DNA of 64,000 bases. Source: Chondrus crispus. Lineage: Eukaryota; Rhodophyta; Florideophyceae; Gigartinales; Gigartinaceae. Both the position numbers and the translations under genes were made by a program. Under the pieces are notes generated by a model that worked only from the letters and a program-made list of their open reading frames with translations, was not told the DNA's origin and did not search any database. Numbering within the stretch: position 1 is the first letter of the stretch; each line of letters opens with the position of its first letter. Positions 62,334-64,000 of the stretch are shown here, in pieces. The stretch is taken from NCBI RefSeq assembly GCF_000350225.1, contig NW_005178758.1, positions 236,575 through 300,574 of the forward strand, given 5' to 3'.

Positions 62334-64000
62334 CTGACCACTTTCTGACTGCGTTGGAGTGTCGTGGGCGCATGGGGAGCCGTGCGATGAGGGATGGATA
62401 CATGTGTGGAGAATATCCCGCTCTACACACGCGTTGAAGTGCACTGGTTTGAGGACACAGTCTGTCCGGCAAAACATGAAATGGGCATGTTTCCATGCCG
62501 CGAAGAGGAGAGCGTAACAAGCTTGAAACTCAGGCTTGAAAACTGTATAATTCAAAAGGGACAATATACTCCACTGTCATCTTCGGTGAGGTTGGCGCAA
62601 GATGGGGTGTAGTCTAGTCTCGATGATACTTGATGTGTAGAGATGACATCTTGTCACATAGAAAAGAGAGCAATGCTGCCTTCCTTTGAATAGAAGCTCT
62701 TTGATACGGTTGTACAGTGAACATGAGGCCAACCAAAGGCGATTCAATATCGTGCAGCAGTAGACGCTTTGTTGTATCGTACCTCGGGTACTGTACAGAA
62801 CAATATACTGTACAACATACAGTACAATAACCATGTGCATACTGTAGTTCAGAATCCTGCGTTAGGGGTAAGGGTACAGTGGTTCGAAAAGGGTGGGTCA
62901 AACAAGTCGACAGGCAGTGTTGCAAGAGGAGAAAATGAATTCGGTTTGACGGTTAAGTGTCGTACAGGATGCGGTCCTCTGCAAGGAAGCAACTTTGGAA
63001 GGTTATAATGCGAGAGGAGGAGCACGTCGCACGACAAAAAGAAGGTGAAAATAAAACTTGGCGCAGCCATGCTGGATCCGCATACAGTGTAGTACAGTAC
63101 GTCCGGGAAATGCAACAGTACTATCAGTATGTGGATTTCGGATTGTGTCGGTGGCGCATCTGCTCTGTGTTGTGCTTCCAATGGACAGATTTGCGAGTGG
63201 CTGGTTGATAGTACGGTGTGTAGAAATGAAGTAGAAGGTTTTGCAGGGGATGGTTTGTTTGTACGCTTTGCGACGATGGCAATGTGTCCGTCAATTGAGC
63301 GGCTTCATTGAGCGGATAAGGCGGCAGCGAGGGCTGTAAAGATTCATGTAGACTCGCAGGAGGCCGGCGCTTGAACGGGGTGCATTTGGGGGAGAGAAAG
63401 ACAAGGCGGCGGGCTCACTCAGTCGTTGCCGGCCGGGGATGGGTACAATGGAAGGGAGGGAACCAGCGATACAGTGTTTCCCGGGGTAGCGGTCGGCTTT
63501 CCATGCAGATCAAGGGCATTCTCCAGATGAAGGTTGCCTAGACGTCAATGTGATGGCACACCGATGCGTTGCTCAGCGATGGGCTTTAATAGCGGGGCTT
63601 ACTTGGCGCGCTTTGGGGAACGAGGAAGGTGGAGCGAGGTAGTGGAACGATGTGGGCGGGGGAAAGTGGGCACAAAGGCAGCCAGCATCGGGCAGGGAGT
63701 GCAGTGCACACTGTAGCGCACTGTGTAGAAGGGTAGACTGTACAGTTGCATTACTGTGGTTTGCTTTACAGAAAAGTAGTGCGGTGTACTTTGTGTACGG
63801 AGAAGATGTTTCCAAATACTAGTGTGTTATGAAAGTTGTTTTGAGGGGTATGAAAAGGGGATAGAAATACAGAAGAAAGGCAAACAGGAAAGGGAAGACT
63901 GTATACAGTACAAAGCATCTGCAGAAGATGGAGAAAACACGGAAACTCAACTACGGTACAACTCATATTGTATGAAGTAAATTCGCCCGCTTCCGTGACG
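62334..64000. other. No recognised gene
   Basis: Short frames only. TACTGTAC and GTACAGTAC words are dense at about 62790-62850, 63090-63120 and 63700-63910. The sequence may be promoter or downstream DNA of a gene outside the window. Confidence 0.4.

Overview
This is nuclear DNA from a photosynthetic eukaryote. Genes are mostly intronless or carry one or two short GT-AG introns. Plastid-type genes occur (EPSP synthase with a transit peptide, a plant/cyanobacterial-like CDP-diacylglycerol synthase, a probable plastid outer-envelope beta-barrel). The left two thirds is nested LTR retrotransposons and cut-and-paste transposons, followed by a compact gene island. This fits a red macroalga such as Chondrus crispus, but the species is inferred from style, not proven here.

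Positions 1-39,700 are transposon territory. Two decayed Ty3/gypsy elements lie on the minus strand (about 6.2-10.2 kb and 18.5-24.0 kb). A pogo-like element with 27-bp inverted ends and a TA duplication sits at 14,611-16,998. A piggyBac-like element (29,133-31,883), flanked by CTAG rather than TTAA, is inserted in an LTR-like block, and a second piggyBac relative (34.3-36.5 kb, minus) is broken by another LTR-like copy. Three divergent copies of one protein family that I cannot identify ('family X') are encoded on the plus strand at 1.2-2.5, 10.3-12.9 and 24.7-27.5 kb. Copy B begins directly after an LTR-like block and is split by a 1,033-bp GT-AG intron-like insertion.

Positions 39,700-61,100 are a gene island with thirteen gene models: a plastid membrane protein (perhaps CCB2/CCB4-like), EPSP synthase, a zinc-ribbon protein, a PET100-like respiratory assembly factor, a membrane-anchored cupin, a class I (HDAC8-like) histone deacetylase, mitochondrial ribosomal protein uL29m, a PPR-like protein, a small probable plastid protein, an RHD3/Sey1-like protein without a P-loop, a 2H phosphoesterase-like protein, a beta-barrel protein and CDP-diacylglycerol synthase. 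Most are organelle related, but they form no single pathway. The only mobile element recognised inside the island is a 245-bp MITE with the same CTAG/TGTC ends as the piggyBac elements.

Positions 61,100-64,000 have no recognised gene but hold a dense cluster of perfect short inverted repeats. Similar foldbacks recur across the window, including inside transposon genes. The words TACTGTA/TACAGTA are strikingly frequent outside genes.
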